A stretch of 64,000 nt of DNA from Lentimicrobiaceae bacterium (GCA_018001695.1 JAGNHN010000008.1:17640-81639); one strand, 5' to 3'; counted from the stretch's first letter, positions 9,401 through 19,468 are shown. A program made the numbers and translations. Notes: generated by a model not told the origin, from the sequence alone.

Positions 9401-11544
9401 GACCCATCAGCATCAATGCAACAGTTGCCAATTCTCTCATTATAACGAGCGGAACTTTTAAGCTGACCCACCCTTCCGTTATAGCTCCCTTCTGGAGCGG
9501 GCCTCAGGCAACCATTCCAGTGAATGGATGCTTCTGGAACAATGGAGGTACAGTACTGGGGGATAATTTCTCATGGTTTATATATGGTTTATTCAGACAT
9601 ACCTCCGGAGTCTTAAACATTGGCAACAGTCCTGGTAACTCCTTGCGCTATTTCACCGGTTCAAGCATCCTCATCGAAGGGGGTATTATGAATATTGCAG
9701 CACGTATCAGCAGGGAGGAATTGTTACCAGTGGGATCGACAACTACCTATGTACAGAGCGGAGGCGTCGTGAATCTTGTCACGGTTGCATCAGAAAGTGC
9801 AAGCGTCGCAGGTTTCGATATTGGGGAGACAGGTTCCAGCTTCACCATGAGCGGGGGTGAGATCATTCTGCAACGTCCTACTTCCAATGCTGTGGATTTT
9901 CTGAACCGGGCTGCCACCCATCTTGTGACCGGAGGTGTGGTGAGGTTTGGGAATGCCCTCACACCGGCTTCCCAGGTTTTTCGCATCGATGCCACCGCGC
10001 CTGTATATGATCTCGTTGTCAATGCATTCAATAATCCGGTCCTGCGATTGGAAAACAATGCCCTGCAGGTCAACCATGATGTCCTGATCGGAGGAACGCT
10101 TGAATCCAATAACCTTAACATCCTTGTTGGTAGAAACTGGGTCAACAATGGAACCTTTCTTCCCGGAACGGCGACGGTTGAATTCTTCGGATCAGAGAAT
10201 GGCCAGGTTCAGGGTGGGAATTTTCATAACCTGCTATTTAGTGGATCCGGCACCAAAACAGCGATGATGGCTATGACAGTGGCTGGCAACCTGAGCATTA
10301 CAGATAACTTCAATGGTGGAAGCTATCTGCATAGCCTTTATGGTAACTGGATAAATGACGGAACTTACATCCCATCAACGGCAAGCTGGCGGTTGGGCGG
10401 GGTGCTCTCTCAGACACTTGGCGGGATCAACCCAACAACTTTCTATCGTCTCGACATTGACAATGCCAATGGGATCATTCTGAACAATAGCATTTTTGTT
10501 CAACAGTTGCTGGCCTTAACAGACGGACTGGTCACGACAGGTGGCAACACGCTGACCATGCTAAGCACAGGAACTATCAACGGCGGATCGGTGAATTCGC
10601 ATATAAACGGCAGGTTGGCCTGGGAATACATCACCACAGGTCTACGAACATTTCCTATTGGGAAAGGCGGCGTTTACAGACCATTGATATTCAACTATTC
10701 CTTCATCGATCAGCCTTCTGTTGTTACAGCTGAGCAATTTGAATCCATGCTTGCGGGTAACCTTCCTCCTTATACGACGCTTTATGTGGACCGCTACTGG
10801 GAGGTCAGTCAGGCAGGAGCAGGCTATTTTGTGTATGACATCACGCTGGATGGAACAGGGTATGTTCCGGACCCTGCTGCTGAGCCTGTTATTCTGAAAG
10901 ATGGCAGCGATCCGCTGAGTCTGTTACCTGCTATTGTCAATGGCACTCTTTATACTGCCTTCACACAATCGAGCCTGAGTGGCTTCGGGTTAGGATCCTA
11001 TTGTCCTCCTCCCGTCATTACCCTGGACCCGCAGCCTGCAGAGGTTTGTGAGGGCGAAATAGCACGTTTTACTGTTGAGGCAACAGGATCAGGAAGTCAG
11101 TTATGGCAGTATGAGTGGCAGGAGAGTGTGTCTGGTCCGGGTGGTCCCTTTGTGAGCCTCACTGACGGCGGCAGCTATTTAGGGGTTTCCTTGCCACAAT
11201 TGTCCATTTATGCTTCTTCTGTTTCACTGGATGGTTATGCATACAGGGTTGTCCTGACGCGCGATTGTGGTACGTCGATTACCACAACACCGGTTGTGCT
11301 GACGGTTTATGAAACACCCACTGCTACGTATTCAGCTACGCAGATCCCATGCTATAGTGCTGCCAATGGGACCATTCAGATCAATGTGACTGGCGGATTG
11401 GCTCCGTATTCTTATTCCATCGATAATGGACTTACCTATCCCTATACAGGCGCCTCACCCTTTACTGTGCAAAACCTGACTCCCGGATTGTATCAGGTCA
11501 GGGTCAGGGATGGAAATGGGTGTGAATCAAGTGTATGCAGATAG
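6472..11544 (+). CDS. Giant secreted multidomain protein lacking a T9SS tail
   Basis: The protein has 1,690 residues. An N-terminal hydrophobic segment (about residues 18-34, ending in AAAQ) looks like a signal peptide. Then come a lectin-like beta domain (about 37-283), a beta domain of about 115 residues (290-403), and a fibronectin type III domain starting near 405 that is interrupted by a choice-of-anchor/MAM-like domain (about 453-591, FDGG...PPGW to DDISIDYG). A long region rich in repeated GTFVPGTATV-type motifs follows (about 650-1380), which suggests a right-handed beta-helix. Next are an Ig-like domain (about 1512-1612) and one SprB-like repeat (about 1613-1690). It ends abruptly at ...CESSVCR. 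No YPNP-type T9SS tail is present, although both neighbouring giants have one. It may be a truncated cargo protein. Its role is unknown; a surface adhesin is plausible. Confidence 0.85.
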   Translation: MKALKQFTISSSREYRRIYMIVAAFSCVILAAAQTSVQNFGTSTGSHTSQTGTTAFIPNPTSGTTWARAGAVAPAAPVNLATATNPLGTAGAYVRAVASSTGSVTKFSPMVGYSGNTQFYTSFKVLFGDAAAGSTANSGSWSYYQGAGAIYSDANDFAGAQVFTGIRFTFNGSGNVTLQNRAGGSWNTTGLTLTTLSQATIYTMEIVGNNQASGTINYTYNGNPMSVAINTFDFYVNGVLIGDDLSKALIANNTSITSNTFIGISSTLNIANVFVDDVVVYNTVPAAIGSGPNISVNPNTLTGFTYPEGSGPSLSQSYQISGGGLIPASGNLTVTGSASFEVSADNSTFGPSTLIPYASGSLSNTPVYVRLKAGYTEGYSASEIINNAGGGAPAVTVTCSGDVTTLPAPVATSPTVANSTSFTANWSSVPGASSYRLDVSDSPTFGSSSPLSLTEGFDGGTTPPPGWTFIGINSTYNSLTNYGQNPPSLSLDNSGESVETPSLSGPATSLSFWIKGQGTNATSALLVEGYDGSNWVTVHTITNSLPTTGTVITYNAASTPALPGNLIRFRFTYTKSVGNLALDDISIDYGVLSPSYLPGYQDLIVNGLSQIVTGVTPCSTAYYYRVRAVSPTSTSGNSNVITQHPALQQFRSAGSGPWNATATWEQYNGTAWIPATSYPGQGMNDCASPNVTIRTGHVVVFPATLTYEGDVVVESGSTLDLADGQALTLTAGSSLLVQGTLSMAPAAVIDGAGSFTLAGGAEMRIGSPNGIAVAGASGHIQVTGTRTFASGANYLYNGTANQLTGTGLSQNIPGNLTINNPGNTVSLTASTVISGNLFIQQGSLDANNQDLTLGGSWTNNGTFVPGTATVTFNGSNPVTFGPEVFHHLNIQGSGIKTATGALLIGGSLTISGHFQAGSFEHTINGDWINNGTFTPGTSNIVFANNAADQIIGGSATSGFYGLEVMKGSIDRVLEVTGPISINATVANSLIITSGTFKLTHPSVIAPFWSGPQATIPVNGCFWNNGGTVLGDNFSWFIYGLFRHTSGVLNIGNSPGNSLRYFTGSSILIEGGIMNIAARISREELLPVGSTTTYVQSGGVVNLVTVASESASVAGFDIGETGSSFTMSGGEIILQRPTSNAVDFLNRAATHLVTGGVVRFGNALTPASQVFRIDATAPVYDLVVNAFNNPVLRLENNALQVNHDVLIGGTLESNNLNILVGRNWVNNGTFLPGTATVEFFGSENGQVQGGNFHNLLFSGSGTKTAMMAMTVAGNLSITDNFNGGSYLHSLYGNWINDGTYIPSTASWRLGGVLSQTLGGINPTTFYRLDIDNANGIILNNSIFVQQLLALTDGLVTTGGNTLTMLSTGTINGGSVNSHINGRLAWEYITTGLRTFPIGKGGVYRPLIFNYSFIDQPSVVTAEQFESMLAGNLPPYTTLYVDRYWEVSQAGAGYFVYDITLDGTGYVPDPAAEPVILKDGSDPLSLLPAIVNGTLYTAFTQSSLSGFGLGSYCPPPVITLDPQPAEVCEGEIARFTVEATGSGSQLWQYEWQESVSGPGGPFVSLTDGGSYLGVSLPQLSIYASSVSLDGYAYRVVLTRDCGTSITTTPVVLTVYETPTATYSATQIPCYSAANGTIQINVTGGLAPYSYSIDNGLTYPYTGASPFTVQNLTPGLYQVRVRDGNGCESSVCR

Positions 11545-11917
11545 TTCCTGCCGACGTTGAGCCCTGGATGTCAGATCTATTCCCGCTGGTGAAAGCCCGG
11601 AAATAATCAGCCTGGCGTGAATACCCATAGGTTGATATTCCCTTTTTGTGTTCAGAACGATTTTAAATTAAGATTAAGTTGCACGCCATATTGGTTAGTG
11701 TTAACGCCCTGCGTTATATTTACACGGGAGCTGATAGTTGAAAATAATAATCTTTCTGAAGAAAATATAATGCCTTTTATATTAAAGGCAGAGGAGCTGT
11801 TGATTATTGCTTGTAATTAGTATGCTGATGATGAATGGGTTGTGAGTAACATTTTCTTGTTAAGGATGGTTGTTATAATGTTTGATAGACTAATATGTTG
11901 ACTTAATACAGTTTAAT
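11545..11917. other. 373-bp gap with no convincing gene
   Basis: Only a 67-codon open frame (11617-11820) without recognisable features is present. I read past the stop of the upstream gene in all three frames and found no T9SS tail, so a single frameshift does not explain its missing C-terminus. The first 80 bases are GC-richer than the AT-rich remainder, which could be the edge of a deletion. No clear promoter box for the next gene was found. Confidence 0.6.
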
Positions 11918-14900
11918 ATGAGAAGGTTGGGACACAAAAGAACATGGAGCATCCTGCTTTTATGCGGTATGGCGGTGTTGACACTCAAAGGGCAGTCTTC
12001 GATCGCGAGCCTTGGAACAGAAATCACGCAGGATTTCAATACCCTTAGCAGTGGCACCTGGACAAACAACAGCACACTGACAGGCTGGTATGCCAGGACG
12101 ACAAGTACAGCATCCATCACATCCTATGGTGCGAACACAGGATCTACGACCACTGCAGGCCTCTATGCATTCGGTGTAGCCGGAACCAATCCATTGACAG
12201 ACCGGGCTTTGGGGTTCACTGCTACTAACAGTTACACCGGTAATCCCGGTAGCGGTTTTGTTGGCTGGAGGCTTTTGAATAATACCGGAGGGACCATCGA
12301 TACCCTGACCGTGACGTGGAGTGGTGAGCAATGGCGGAGAAATAACAATCCTACAGCGCAGAGTATGACCTTATCCTACCAAACGGGTAGCACGGTGACA
12401 GATCTGATTTCAGGGACATGGACCACCACCACTTCATTATTCACGAGTCCCATTACCGGGAATGGTACGGCAGTGTTGGATGGGAATGCACCTGCCAACC
12501 GAACCGGGGGTATTACCATCAAATTGGTGGTATCCCTTCCTGCCGGGCATGAGATAATGCTGCGCTGGGTCGATCCGAATGATTCGGGAGAGGATCACCA
12601 CATGGCCATCGATGATGTGCGTGTCGTGGCCACAGCAGCTGGCGCTTCTCCTGTGATTACAGTTGATACAAGTTTTAACTTCGGAAACCAGACTGTTAAT
12701 ACCACATCGGCTATTCGACAATACCCTGTCTCGGGCAGCAACCTGGTCCAGGGCATTGGCGTGAAGGCACCTGATGGCTTCCAGGTGGCCCTGAGTGCCG
12801 GAGGTGCATACTCCGATTCGATTACATTACCTGCTGGCGGGGGTACGGTTTACCTTCGTTTTGCGCCGGTTGCGGTGGCTGCTTATTCAGGACAAATCAT
12901 CCATAGCAGTTCTGGGGCCTCCGACAAGCTGGTGGCCGTGAGTGGCACCGGAACCGCGCCTGATAATCCTGTTACCTTCACTACCACTGCGAACGGCAGT
13001 TACCAGATCGATCTCACGGCCAGTGCCAATACGAATGGAAACGATATTCTGGTTGCCTTTAACAGCACGAATTCATTTGGTACCCCGTCCGGGAATTACA
13101 CGGCAGGTAATGCGATTTCCGGTGGTGGTACGGTGCATTACGCTGGAAATGCAGCTGGGTTAACACCACATTCAGGTCTTTCTCCCTCGCAAACAGTTTA
13201 TTATAAGGCCTGGTCGGTCGATGCCTCCGGCTTCTATTCATCCGGAACCGAGGCCAATGCCAGTACGGATGCCTTACCGCCAAGCGGGCCACTGCCTGTC
13301 ATGCTGGCCGGATGGGATTTCAATGGCCTCACTTCTTACGGTCCATCTCCTTTTAATCCAACCTTTTTGCATTCAGACGTAGCGGCGATCGGACTTACCA
13401 GGGGCAGTGGTGTCGGAACAACAGGCTCAGCCGCCTTAAACGCATGGGGGGGAGTGGCCTGGAATGTTGCGGATGCAGCGGCCGCGATCTCCGGTGGTAA
13501 GTTCACCACTTTCAGCCTTTCCGCGAAGCCAGGATATCGGATATCACTTTCATCCATCGATCCTTATAACATCAGACGCTCATCGACAGGTGCCTCGACA
13601 GGCCAATGGCAATACAGCCTTGACGGGATCCAATACACGGACCTTGGCAGCGAGATTACGTGGGGAAGTGTCACATCGGCCACTGGAAATCCGCAAACGG
13701 CGATAGACCTGACCAGTCTGTCAACAATGCAACGGGTTGAAAATGGGACCAGTATTCATTTTCGCCTGCTTAGCTATGGTGCTTCGGCATCAACAGGAAC
13801 CTGGTATCTGAATCAGTTTCAGGCTGATGAAGACCTGGTCCTGATGGGACATGCCGAACCCATTCCAGATACCAGTATCTTCACGGGGACGGGAAGCTGG
13901 AGTGACACGGCCCATTGGAGCAATGGCATTCCCGGGTCGGTCACCCATGTCATCATGGAGGGATCAGCAACCCTGGATCATCGTGCCTGGATTCGAAGCA
14001 TAGCGTTCGCAACGGGAGGCGTCCTGACTATTAACGCAGGAGATACCTTATTTGTTAGTGGTGACTGGCATACTGCCGATTTTACTTTTGGTTCTTTGGT
14101 AGTCGGACCAGGCAAGGTATGCTTTTCGGGCAATGCCGTCCAGAATGTCGGTGGCGTTGGACCCGCAATATTCGATAATCTGGTCGTAGATAATATGATG
14201 GGTGTTCAATTGGGTACGCATGCCATCGTTTACGAAACCCTTGATCTCCGTGCAGGAAAGATCATCACCAATACCTACGAAGTGACGCTCGGAATACAGG
14301 CTGATCTGGTAAACTGCAGCAGCGCCACCTACGTACAGGGCACCCTTAACAGGGCTGTGCCCTTAGGGAACCCTACGTTAAATTACTGCATCGGGGATAG
14401 CAGTGCATATGCGCCTGTTTCTTTATCCTTTACAGGCGTAACCGTTAGTGGTACAGTGGCGGTTAGCACCATCGGTATGGATCATCCCAATATTGGTGGT
14501 TCAGGTTTGGATACCCAAAAAACAGCCAATCGCTACTGGCAGATGAATGACCACTATGGGATTGGGTTTGCTTCTTATAATGCTACCTTTTTCTATGGCA
14601 GCAACGACCTTGATGCAGGTGCCCAACCCCTGCATTTCCAGTTGAAAAAATGGAATGGTGCAAGCTGGAATGCTACAACCTTGGGTACCAGGACCGCAAC
14701 ATCAATAGAAATAACAAATGAAACCAGTTTCAGTGATTTCCAGGCCGGAGAAGCCTGTGTGAATCCGGAGGTACCTGTACTTAATGCCCCTCAAACCAGT
14801 TTGTGCACAGGCGGAAGCGTCCTTATTCAGGTTCAGTCGGGTCAGTTAAACAGCGCTGCACAGTGGGTGTGGTATGCCGATAGTTGTGGCGGCACGCCCC

Positions 14901-17900
14901 TGGGTACAGGAACCTCGCTCAGTATAACACCTGGCGCCACGACAACCTATTTTGTCAGAGGAGAGGGTGGGTGTGCAGCGAATGGAGTCTGCGGCCAGCT
15001 CACCATCCAGGTTTTCGCCCAACCCGCTGGCCCTTCATTGTTAAGTAAGACGCCTGATCTTCCAGGTATATGTCAGGGTCAACAGGTCAGTGCCCTCTTC
15101 AATGCCGGGACAGGTGGCGTTGGCTGCAGCGATGCCTACAGATTTAGTGTGAACAATGGCGTAAGTTGGGCTGACTACGCACCGGGCAACCTCATCAACA
15201 CCTCCAATGCGACGATCATTCTGATACAGGGCAGGAGAGCAGGATGCACAAATGGTTCTGGTTGCACAGGTACAACCTATGCAACTCTGGCAACATGGAC
15301 GGCTTATAATCAGCCTTCAGCGCCTTCTGTGGTCAGTAAGTCCCCCAATCTGACCGCCGTCTGCGAAGGTCAGGACGTTAGTGCAACCCTAAGTGCCGGA
15401 ACTGGTGGGATTGGTTGCACGGATACCTTCAGGGTCACGATAAATAATGGGCTGAACTGGGCAACTTACACCTCAGGCAGCACAATTAACACGAACGGCG
15501 GAACCATGGTCATCATCCAGGGTATGCGGCATCAATGCGATGCCCAGACCGGTTGTACCGGGACCGCCTGGGTTAACCTGGCGCAATGGAGCATCAATGC
15601 TCACCCAACCCGTCCTGCATTATCAGTGAAAAGTCCTGATCTTATGGATGTGTGTGAGGGGCAAGGCGTGAGTGCAACATTTTTACCCGGATCCGGTGGT
15701 GTAGGCTGTTCGGATAGCTTCCGTTATAGTGTCGACAGCGGTGCTTCATGGAATCCCTACACACCGGGACAGGCGCTTCCTACATTGGGGATTCCCAGCC
15801 TGATGATACAGGGAGGAAGAATGGGTTGCACGACTGATGCTGGATGTACCCCTGCGTCCTACACCGAATTAGCTTTCTGGCGTGTTCATCCTCAGCCGGT
15901 TGGTCCAGTCTTACTCTTAAAGGATCCAGATCTGCTGGTCGCCAGCGAAGGGGTGGATGTCAAGGCCACTTTCAATCCGGGTTCGGGTGGGATTGGTTGT
16001 GCCGATACCTTCCGATACAGCATTAACAATGGGAATGCATGGTTTGGTTATATGCCCGGTGTGGAAATCAACACAACGGGATCAACAGTAGTACTGATAC
16101 AAGGGGCGAGGGCAGGTTGTGATGCAGGGACCGGATGCCAAGGCACACAGTTTACTACGCTTGCCAGTTGGGTCGTCAATGCACCCCCTGTTGCCCCAAC
16201 GTTATCGACCAAAATCCCTGATGTTGCCGATGTGTGTGAATTTGACGACCTAAGTGCTACATTCCTGCCAGGTGATGGGGGTGTTGGCTGTTCAGATACT
16301 TTCCGTTTCAGCATCGATACTGGTCAGACATGGCAGCCATATACACCCGGTCAGATTATTTCTGTCGCAGGCCCTGCTGTGGTGATCATTGAAGGGATGC
16401 GTGGAAATTGCATCAGTGGTATTCCGACGGCATATCAGACATTGGCTACATGGAATGTATACCCTTACACCAATGTTGGTCTGACCCTGCCGTTCAGTGA
16501 GATTTGTCAAAACGCAGCCGGTGTCAAACTCACCGGAGGATGGCCTGTGGGTGGAACCTACAGTGGACCGGGGGTGAACAATAATAATTTCTACCCGGCT
16601 TTGCTGGCACCTGGCCCCTATCAGATCACATATTCATATAGAAATGCAAATAACTGTTTGTCAAGTGCTTCGGATCAAATACAGGTTAATCCCGTGCCAG
16701 CAGTTAGCCTGCCTCCCATGGTGTTTTGTATCAATGCAGGACTGGTTAACCTTTTCTCGGGAAGTCCGGCAGGCGGCACTTATAGCGGCATTTATGTGAG
16801 CATGGGTAAGTTTGATGTCAGCGCTGCAGGTTTAGGACAGCATCCCGTATCATACAGCTATAAGGATGGTAATGGATGTCAGGTTACCCTAAATGGCATG
16901 GTTACCGTGGTTCCGCTTCCCCAGGTGAGCATTGCATCGGCATTTGAAATATGTGCGGATGCACCTCCGATGCTATTAAGCGGCGGCAGTCCTGCCGGGG
17001 GCACCTGGAGCGGACAGGGTGTGAGTGCCGGGCAGTTTGATCCTTCCGGTTTAATACCGGGTGTTTATCAGCTTACATACACCTATACCGATGGCAATGG
17101 TTGCACCGATGCAGCCACAACGTCGATGACGGTTCATGCCTTACCGGTGGCGGATGCCGGCCCCGACCGGGTGATCTGCCGCGATGAATGCGTTCAGCTA
17201 ATGGCCACCGGCGGGGTTCAATACCTCTGGAGCACGCTGGTGCCGACCCAGGGACTGCTGGTATGTCCGCCCGTTACGATGATCTTCGCAGTTACGGTGA
17301 CGGATGCTCATGGCTGCCAGGATACGGATGATGTACTCGTGACAGTAAAGCCTGTTCCGGATGTGATCCAGGGCAGTCAGGAGCTATGCCCGGGAAGTTG
17401 TGTGAGTCTGACAGCCCCGGTAGGCGTAAGTTATGCCTGGTCACATGGACTGGGTAGCGGGTCCACAGTACAGGTATGCCCGCAGCAGACCACGACCTAT
17501 ACCGTGACGGTGACCAATGCAGTGCAGTGTAGCAAGACGAGCAGCTTCCAGGTGGTGACACTGCCCGTTCCACTGGTGAATGCCGGGCCTGATGTGTCCA
17601 TCTGCGCCGGGAGTTCGGTAACATTAACGGCTACTGGCGGGATATCCTATCAGTGGAGTGGGGGCAGTCCTTCCAATACCGCCGCGATCACGGTGAGTCC
17701 GGTAGTAACGACGACCTATACGGTGACGGCCACTGGCGGAAATGGCTGCACAGCCCAGGATCAGGTGGTGGTAAATACAAAACCCCTGCCTGTAGTAACA
17801 GTCAGCCCGGCGACCGCCCAGGTATGTGCCGGATCCTGCGTGACACTGACAGCTGGGGGCGGGGTAGCCTTCCAGTGGAGTACAGGTGCAGTCGGATCTC

Positions 17901-19411
17901 AGATACAGGTATGTCCTCAAGCCACGACGACATATGTAGTGACGGTGACCGGCAGCAACGGATGTACGACAACCGGCAGTCGTGAGGTTACGGTACATGC
18001 CCTTCCCTTGGTGAATGCGGGACCGGATGGCCAGGTGGTGATAGGAGGGAGCCATACCTTCAGCCAGGCGACAGCCACGGGATACGGAACACTGCAATAC
18101 CTGTGGGCGCCGGCCCTGACATTGAACAACAAATTGTTGTTGCGGCCCACGGCCACTCCCGTTGCCACTACCACCTACACCCTGCATGTGACCGATAGCC
18201 GGGGTTGTGTTGCGACGGACCAGGCTGAGGTGGTGGTACTACCGCTAGGCAATACGCTGAGCGGTCAGGTGGTTTACGACAATGCCCAGCAAACGCCGCT
18301 TCCGGGTTTCCAGGTGATCCTGACCTCGCTTGATAGCAAATACAGTGATACGATCCAGACGGGCGCACAGGGTTTGTTCTTCCTGGCGAATATCCCGGCC
18401 GGGACGTATGTGATCAGTGGTACCTCCAGCCAGCAATGGGGCTGGGGCGGTGTGAATGCGACAGATGCATTGCTCGCCCTGCGCCACTTTGTGCAGCTTG
18501 ATCAATTAACTGGTATAAAGCTGCAGGCGGGTGATGTCAACATGGATCATGCAGTCAACAGTACGGACGGATTGTTGATCGGCCAGCGATTTAGCGGATT
18601 GATACAAGGATTCCCTGCAGGCAACTGGATCCTGGAAGCCGATACCTTCGTTCTTGCTGGTAACCAGCTTCATAGTGGTACCTATAAAGTGCTGTGCGCC
18701 GGCGATATGAATGGTAGTTTTACTCCCTTATCCAAAAATGCCGGCGTTACCTTCCTTGGCGTTGAAGGTGAGCTGGAAGTGGCAACATCAGGATCATTTG
18801 AAATACCCCTGGTAATCAATCAGCCAGTACTGACAGGTGCCATCTCCCTGGTGCTGGATCTTCCTGCTGGCATCGTGCCGGAGGATGTCCGTTTGGGAGT
18901 TGATATGAATGGTCACTTGCATTATGCGATACTTGGAAGTCAGGTGCGTATTGCGTGGTTTGATGTAGACGGAGCACAAGTTTTGCAAGGACAACCATTG
19001 TTCTGGCTTAGAATCAGAATGAAGGAGAGTTTCGAATCGACAGGTCCTTACCAGGCATCGCATCAGGAAATCGTGGATGAATCTGGCCATATTCTACCTG
19101 GAGCAAAGCTATTGCTGCCAGCATTGGTTAACAGGGCAGGGGATTTCCGCATGGAGGTGTTTCCCAATCCTTTTCAGGATCAAGCCGTATTACATTTCTA
19201 TTTACCAAAAGCGGGATATATAGATATGGATGTCATGGACGTCCTGGGAGCGCGGGTCTTACAAACCTCTTCCGGATATCTTGCTGAGGGCCGGCATCAG
19301 ATCCAGCTCGATGGTAAAGACTGGCCTTCAGGCATGTACTATGTCCGCATACGTTACAAGTTGGAAGATCAATTATGGCATAAAACGATCCGGTTGCAAC
19401 GAATCAGGTAA
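11918..19411 (+). CDS. Giant secreted multidomain protein with T9SS sorting tail
   Basis: At 2,497 residues this is the largest protein in the window. A signal peptide is followed by a choice-of-anchor-like domain (about 28-241), an ASH/MSP-like beta domain (245-345), a fibronectin-like segment (348-455) and a second lectin-like domain (about 461-645). Further beta domains lead to five tandem repeats of about 97 residues (about 1039-1520), each with a KxPDL motif, GxGGxGC and NNGxxW. Ig-like GGxPxGGTYSG modules (about 1522-1741) and PKD/SprB-like modules (1743-2028) follow. The C-terminus matches the protein at 289-6237 domain for domain: carboxypeptidase-regulatory-like, dockerin-like (WGGVNATDAL and GDVNMDHAVNSTD), cohesin-like, and a T9SS type A tail opening with FPNPF (about 2412-2497). 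It is probably a T9SS cargo displayed on the surface; its ligand is unknown. The shared tail and different front suggest module shuffling. Confidence 0.9.
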   Translation: MRRLGHKRTWSILLLCGMAVLTLKGQSSIASLGTEITQDFNTLSSGTWTNNSTLTGWYARTTSTASITSYGANTGSTTTAGLYAFGVAGTNPLTDRALGFTATNSYTGNPGSGFVGWRLLNNTGGTIDTLTVTWSGEQWRRNNNPTAQSMTLSYQTGSTVTDLISGTWTTTTSLFTSPITGNGTAVLDGNAPANRTGGITIKLVVSLPAGHEIMLRWVDPNDSGEDHHMAIDDVRVVATAAGASPVITVDTSFNFGNQTVNTTSAIRQYPVSGSNLVQGIGVKAPDGFQVALSAGGAYSDSITLPAGGGTVYLRFAPVAVAAYSGQIIHSSSGASDKLVAVSGTGTAPDNPVTFTTTANGSYQIDLTASANTNGNDILVAFNSTNSFGTPSGNYTAGNAISGGGTVHYAGNAAGLTPHSGLSPSQTVYYKAWSVDASGFYSSGTEANASTDALPPSGPLPVMLAGWDFNGLTSYGPSPFNPTFLHSDVAAIGLTRGSGVGTTGSAALNAWGGVAWNVADAAAAISGGKFTTFSLSAKPGYRISLSSIDPYNIRRSSTGASTGQWQYSLDGIQYTDLGSEITWGSVTSATGNPQTAIDLTSLSTMQRVENGTSIHFRLLSYGASASTGTWYLNQFQADEDLVLMGHAEPIPDTSIFTGTGSWSDTAHWSNGIPGSVTHVIMEGSATLDHRAWIRSIAFATGGVLTINAGDTLFVSGDWHTADFTFGSLVVGPGKVCFSGNAVQNVGGVGPAIFDNLVVDNMMGVQLGTHAIVYETLDLRAGKIITNTYEVTLGIQADLVNCSSATYVQGTLNRAVPLGNPTLNYCIGDSSAYAPVSLSFTGVTVSGTVAVSTIGMDHPNIGGSGLDTQKTANRYWQMNDHYGIGFASYNATFFYGSNDLDAGAQPLHFQLKKWNGASWNATTLGTRTATSIEITNETSFSDFQAGEACVNPEVPVLNAPQTSLCTGGSVLIQVQSGQLNSAAQWVWYADSCGGTPLGTGTSLSITPGATTTYFVRGEGGCAANGVCGQLTIQVFAQPAGPSLLSKTPDLPGICQGQQVSALFNAGTGGVGCSDAYRFSVNNGVSWADYAPGNLINTSNATIILIQGRRAGCTNGSGCTGTTYATLATWTAYNQPSAPSVVSKSPNLTAVCEGQDVSATLSAGTGGIGCTDTFRVTINNGLNWATYTSGSTINTNGGTMVIIQGMRHQCDAQTGCTGTAWVNLAQWSINAHPTRPALSVKSPDLMDVCEGQGVSATFLPGSGGVGCSDSFRYSVDSGASWNPYTPGQALPTLGIPSLMIQGGRMGCTTDAGCTPASYTELAFWRVHPQPVGPVLLLKDPDLLVASEGVDVKATFNPGSGGIGCADTFRYSINNGNAWFGYMPGVEINTTGSTVVLIQGARAGCDAGTGCQGTQFTTLASWVVNAPPVAPTLSTKIPDVADVCEFDDLSATFLPGDGGVGCSDTFRFSIDTGQTWQPYTPGQIISVAGPAVVIIEGMRGNCISGIPTAYQTLATWNVYPYTNVGLTLPFSEICQNAAGVKLTGGWPVGGTYSGPGVNNNNFYPALLAPGPYQITYSYRNANNCLSSASDQIQVNPVPAVSLPPMVFCINAGLVNLFSGSPAGGTYSGIYVSMGKFDVSAAGLGQHPVSYSYKDGNGCQVTLNGMVTVVPLPQVSIASAFEICADAPPMLLSGGSPAGGTWSGQGVSAGQFDPSGLIPGVYQLTYTYTDGNGCTDAATTSMTVHALPVADAGPDRVICRDECVQLMATGGVQYLWSTLVPTQGLLVCPPVTMIFAVTVTDAHGCQDTDDVLVTVKPVPDVIQGSQELCPGSCVSLTAPVGVSYAWSHGLGSGSTVQVCPQQTTTYTVTVTNAVQCSKTSSFQVVTLPVPLVNAGPDVSICAGSSVTLTATGGISYQWSGGSPSNTAAITVSPVVTTTYTVTATGGNGCTAQDQVVVNTKPLPVVTVSPATAQVCAGSCVTLTAGGGVAFQWSTGAVGSQIQVCPQATTTYVVTVTGSNGCTTTGSREVTVHALPLVNAGPDGQVVIGGSHTFSQATATGYGTLQYLWAPALTLNNKLLLRPTATPVATTTYTLHVTDSRGCVATDQAEVVVLPLGNTLSGQVVYDNAQQTPLPGFQVILTSLDSKYSDTIQTGAQGLFFLANIPAGTYVISGTSSQQWGWGGVNATDALLALRHFVQLDQLTGIKLQAGDVNMDHAVNSTDGLLIGQRFSGLIQGFPAGNWILEADTFVLAGNQLHSGTYKVLCAGDMNGSFTPLSKNAGVTFLGVEGELEVATSGSFEIPLVINQPVLTGAISLVLDLPAGIVPEDVRLGVDMNGHLHYAILGSQVRIAWFDVDGAQVLQGQPLFWLRIRMKESFESTGPYQASHQEIVDESGHILPGAKLLLPALVNRAGDFRMEVFPNPFQDQAVLHFYLPKAGYIDMDVMDVLGARVLQTSSGYLAEGRHQIQLDGKDWPSGMYYVRIRYKLEDQLWHKTIRLQRIR
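15031..16475 (+). repeat. Five tandem protein-coding repeats of about 291 bp
   Basis: Within the giant gene, units begin near 15031, 15322, 15613, 15904 and 16195. Each encodes about 97 residues with conserved cysteines (GCSD/GCTD, GCxxxxGC) and NNGxxW. The units have diverged in sequence but keep an almost constant length, as expected of structural beta repeats under selection. Confidence 0.8.
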
Positions 19412-19429
19412 TCTGGATGGCAACGGACT

Positions 19430-19468
19430 CGGGCATGACCATGAGTCTGCCCGTGTTCTTTTTTTTTT
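19430..19468 (+). terminator. Intrinsic terminator after the third giant gene
   Basis: The stem CGGGCA(T)GAC / GTCTGCCCG has a single bulged T and a 5-nt loop, followed by a run of ten T residues (19459-19468). It lies 18 bases after the stop codon. Confidence 0.85.

Noticed and set aside
11617..11820. 67-codon open frame in the gap after the second giant gene
   Set aside because: It has no domain, no signal peptide and no promoter or coupling, and its length is within chance in this AT-rich DNA.
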